A DNA stretch of 64,000 bases from Actinokineospora xionganensis (GTDB taxonomy: Bacteria; Actinomycetota; Actinomycetes; Mycobacteriales; Pseudonocardiaceae). Every line of letters begins with the position of its first letter. Position 1 is the first letter of the stretch. This document shows, in pieces, positions 62,159 to 64,000 of the stretch. The stretch is from contig NZ_JABVED010000009.1 in NCBI RefSeq assembly GCF_014323725.1, forward strand, positions 1 through 64,000, read 5' to 3'. Position numbers and translations under genes: made by a program. The notes below the pieces were generated by a model. It saw only the letters and a list, made by a program, of their open reading frames with translations, did not search any database and was not told the DNA's origin.

Positions 62159-63844
62159 CTACGGACGCAGGCCCCCACCCGTCGGCACACCCGACCGGAC
62201 ACGCATGGCCTTGTGCGTCAGCGCGTCGCAGAGGGCCAGCCAACTGGCCTCGACGATGTTGCCGTGCACGCCGACCGTGGTCCATTCGAGCCCGTGGTCC
62301 GTGGACTGCACCAACACCCTCGTGACGGCATCCGTGCCGTGTTCGGTTGCACGCGGACTACCACCGGAGGTCAGAATCCGGACCTTGTAGTCGGTCAGCT
62401 CGACCTCGTCGATCCACGGCAGGTGCGGCACCAGCGCCTTGCGCAGGGCCGCGTCCAGCGCGTGGACCGGCCCGTTCCCCTCGGCGGTGGCGATGACCCG
62501 GCGTCCGGCCACGTGCACCTTGACCGTGGCCTCGGAGACGACCTCGCCATCGATCCGGTGGTCGAGGATCACCCGATAGGACTCCAGTTCGAACGGCGTC
62601 CGAACCGCCTCGGCGCCGCCGACCTCGTCGCGCAGCAGCAGTTCCAGGGAGGCGTCGGCGGCTTCGAACGACCAGCCGCGCGCCTCCAGTTCCTTGACCT
62701 TGGCCAGCGCGTTGTTCAACGCGTCGGGCCTGCCGGCCAGGTCGACCCCGAGCTCGTGTCCCTTGAGCTCCAGGCTGGCCCGGCCGGCCATCTCGGTGAC
62801 CAGCACCCGCATGTCGTTGCCGACGATGACCGGATCGATGTGGTTGTACAGCTCCGGGTCGACCTTGATCGCGCTCGCGTGCAGGCCCGCCTTGTGGGCG
62901 AACGCTGACGTCCCGACATAGGCCTGGTGGGTGTCGGGAGCGATGTTGGCGATCTCGGCAAGAGCATGGGAGACCCGGGTGAGCTCGGGCACGGCCTCGG
63001 TGGGTAGCACCTGCATGCCGAGCTTGGTCACGAGATTTCCGATCACGGCGAACAGGTCGGCGTTGCCTGCCCGCTCCCCGTAGCCGTTCGCGGTGCACTG
63101 GACGTGGCTCGCGCCCGCCTGCACGGCCGCGACGCTGTTGGCCACCGCGCAGGACGTGTCGTCCTGACAGTGGATGCCGACCCGGAAGCCGGTCTTGTCG
63201 ATGACCGTGCGGACCGTCTCGGCCAGGCCGAGCGGAAGCTGCCCGCCGTTCGTGTCGCACAGGACGGCGACGTCGGCGCCCGCCTCCATGCCCGCGCCGA
63301 TGACGCGCAGCGCGGTGTCGGGGTCGAATGCGTAGCCGTCGAAGAAGTGTTCGGCGTCGAGGAAGACCCGCCTGCCCTCGCCGACCAGGAACGCCACGGT
63401 GTCGCGCACCATCTCCGCGGCCTCGTCGACGTCGGTGCGCAGGGCGAGTTCGATGTGCCTTCGGTCGGACTTCGCGACCAGGGTGACGACCGGCGCCTGC
63501 GACTCCAGCAGCGCCCTGACCTGCGGGTCCGTGGCCGCCTTGGCCCCGGCGCGCCGGGTCGAGCCGAACGCGACGAGCGCGGCGTGCTTGAGGTCGAGTT
63601 CCTTGGCCGCGCGGGCGAAGAACTCGGTGTCCTTGGGCATGGCGCCCGGCCAGCCGCCCTCGATGAAGCCGACGCCCATGTCGTCGAGCAGGCGGGCCAC
63701 CGCGAGCTTGTCGGTGACGGAGTAGGAGATGCCTTCCCGCTGGGCACCGTCGCGCAGGGTGGTGTCGTAGACGTGGAAGGTGTCGCCGAGCGGTGTGCCT
63801 GCGGGCGTCGTGCGGGTCACGGGGGCTCCTGGGTCAGAGGGCAT
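62159..63844 (-). CDS. cimA: Citramalate synthase
   Basis: A 561-residue enzyme of the 2-isopropylmalate/homocitrate synthase family. The TIM barrel starts HVYDTTLRDGAQREGISYSV (catalytic Arg and metal-binding Asp), with CDTNGGQLPLGLAETVR and GIHCQDDTSCAVANSVAAVQ (metal His) following. A C-terminal regulatory LeuA-dimer-like domain is present (residues about 400-540). Sequence and length fit CimA, which condenses pyruvate with acetyl-CoA on a threonine-independent route to isoleucine. The Ile-codon leader upstream supports this. The start is ATG 63844; no good ribosome-binding site is visible. Confidence 0.92.
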   Translation of the reverse strand: MPSDPGAPVTRTTPAGTPLGDTFHVYDTTLRDGAQREGISYSVTDKLAVARLLDDMGVGFIEGGWPGAMPKDTEFFARAAKELDLKHAALVAFGSTRRAGAKAATDPQVRALLESQAPVVTLVAKSDRRHIELALRTDVDEAAEMVRDTVAFLVGEGRRVFLDAEHFFDGYAFDPDTALRVIGAGMEAGADVAVLCDTNGGQLPLGLAETVRTVIDKTGFRVGIHCQDDTSCAVANSVAAVQAGASHVQCTANGYGERAGNADLFAVIGNLVTKLGMQVLPTEAVPELTRVSHALAEIANIAPDTHQAYVGTSAFAHKAGLHASAIKVDPELYNHIDPVIVGNDMRVLVTEMAGRASLELKGHELGVDLAGRPDALNNALAKVKELEARGWSFEAADASLELLLRDEVGGAEAVRTPFELESYRVILDHRIDGEVVSEATVKVHVAGRRVIATAEGNGPVHALDAALRKALVPHLPWIDEVELTDYKVRILTSGGSPRATEHGTDAVTRVLVQSTDHGLEWTTVGVHGNIVEASWLALCDALTHKAMRVRSGVPTGGGLRP

Positions 63845-63856
63845 TTCGTTGGCCGG

Positions 63857-63892
63857 AAAACAAAAAGACCCCCCGCATGGATGCAGGAGGTC
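63857..63892 (-). terminator. Attenuator terminator before cimA
   Basis: On the minus strand GACCTCCTGCAT pairs with ATGCGGGGGGTC (12 pairs, including two G-T) around a tiny loop, followed at once by TTTTTGTTTT. It is a textbook intrinsic terminator placed between a leader peptide and its gene, which points to attenuation rather than end-of-operon termination. An upstream hairpin (AGCGCGCTGGGTAGC/GCTACACACCCGGCGCGCT, about 63892-63930) could be the competing pause structure. Confidence 0.8.
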
Positions 63893-63915
63893 AGCGCGCC
63901 GGGTGTGTAGCTCTG

Positions 63916-63945
63916 CTACCCAGCGCGCTCGTCAATAATGATCAT
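63916..63945 (-). CDS. Isoleucine-codon leader peptide of cimA
   Basis: A nine-residue ORF, MIIIDERAG, with three consecutive Ile codons (ATC ATT ATT) straight after the start, then TAG. It is followed by a hairpin, an intrinsic terminator and cimA. A ribosome stalled at the Ile codons during isoleucine shortage would alter folding downstream and allow read-through. No Shine-Dalgarno is seen before the ATG. Confidence 0.75.
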   Translation of the reverse strand: MIIIDERAG

Positions 63946-64000
63946 GGAGAAAGTGGCCACGGCCTGATAGTGCCACAGTGGACGTGGCGGTACCAACTCG

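Overview
High-GC DNA (GTG and TTG starts, many 1-17 nt gene overlaps) from an actinobacterium, most likely a member of the Pseudonocardiaceae. The core gene order closely follows the Mycobacterium tuberculosis Rv2973c-Rv2993c neighbourhood as I remember it (recG, DAK protein, ung, thiL, ddl, gpsA, fbiD, ppk, mutT1, hupB, leuD, leuC, iclR ... gltX, FAH protein). Family calls come from motifs and memory; no database search was possible.

Layout. 0.1-7.5 kb: recG, a FakA/DhaL-like protein, rpmB, an MFS exporter, ung, a gamma-carbonic-anhydrase-like protein and a GNAT. 7.5-11.5 kb: an accessory island with two tandem cassettes (small protein, DUF6879 protein, XRE/DUF5753 regulator; the first cassette is decayed), followed by a putative toxin-immunity operon (two unknown small proteins, a frameshifted HNH-type toxin gene, a DUF2019-like immunity candidate). 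All three units start from look-alike leaderless promoters that carry the same imperfect 22-bp palindrome. 11.5-19.2 kb: thiL, an AsnC-ligand-domain protein, a DUF3515 protein, ddl next to a MocR regulator, a PNPOx-like protein, a DUF1203 protein, a cysteine-dioxygenase-like gene behind a Cys-codon leader peptide, and sigK-rskA. 19.4-30.1 kb: plsC-gpsA-PLP lyase, fbiD, ppk, mutT1, hupB with a repeat-rich tail, leuCD and a divergent IclR regulator.

30.2-55.2 kb interrupts the mycobacterial-type order. It holds a DUF2339 membrane protein, secreted M1 and M36 metallopeptidases, sigD-rsdA, a lysyl-oxidase-like protein, and an exopolysaccharide locus: an FAD oxidoreductase and GT2 pointing left, then a mostly overlapping rightward series of polyprenyl-phosphate sugar transferase, GHL15-like lipoprotein, DMT transporter, polysaccharide deacetylase, Wzy-like ligase/polymerase, GT4, Wzz-like protein, GT87, Wzx-like flippase and two more GT4s. 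Together these look like a Wzx/Wzy-type pathway. 55.2-56.4 kb is non-coding and dominated by a large inverted repeat and about eight copies of a 92-bp tandem repeat.

56.4-64 kb returns to the backbone: tRNA-Glu, tRNA-Gln, a HAD phosphatase, gltX, an FAD monooxygenase, an FAH-family hydrolase, a lipoprotein and cimA. cimA is preceded by an isoleucine-codon leader peptide and an intrinsic terminator, that is, a probable attenuator. A stop-codon-to-stop-codon hairpin repeat at 19.15-19.36 kb recurs in shorter form at 61.37-61.52 kb.
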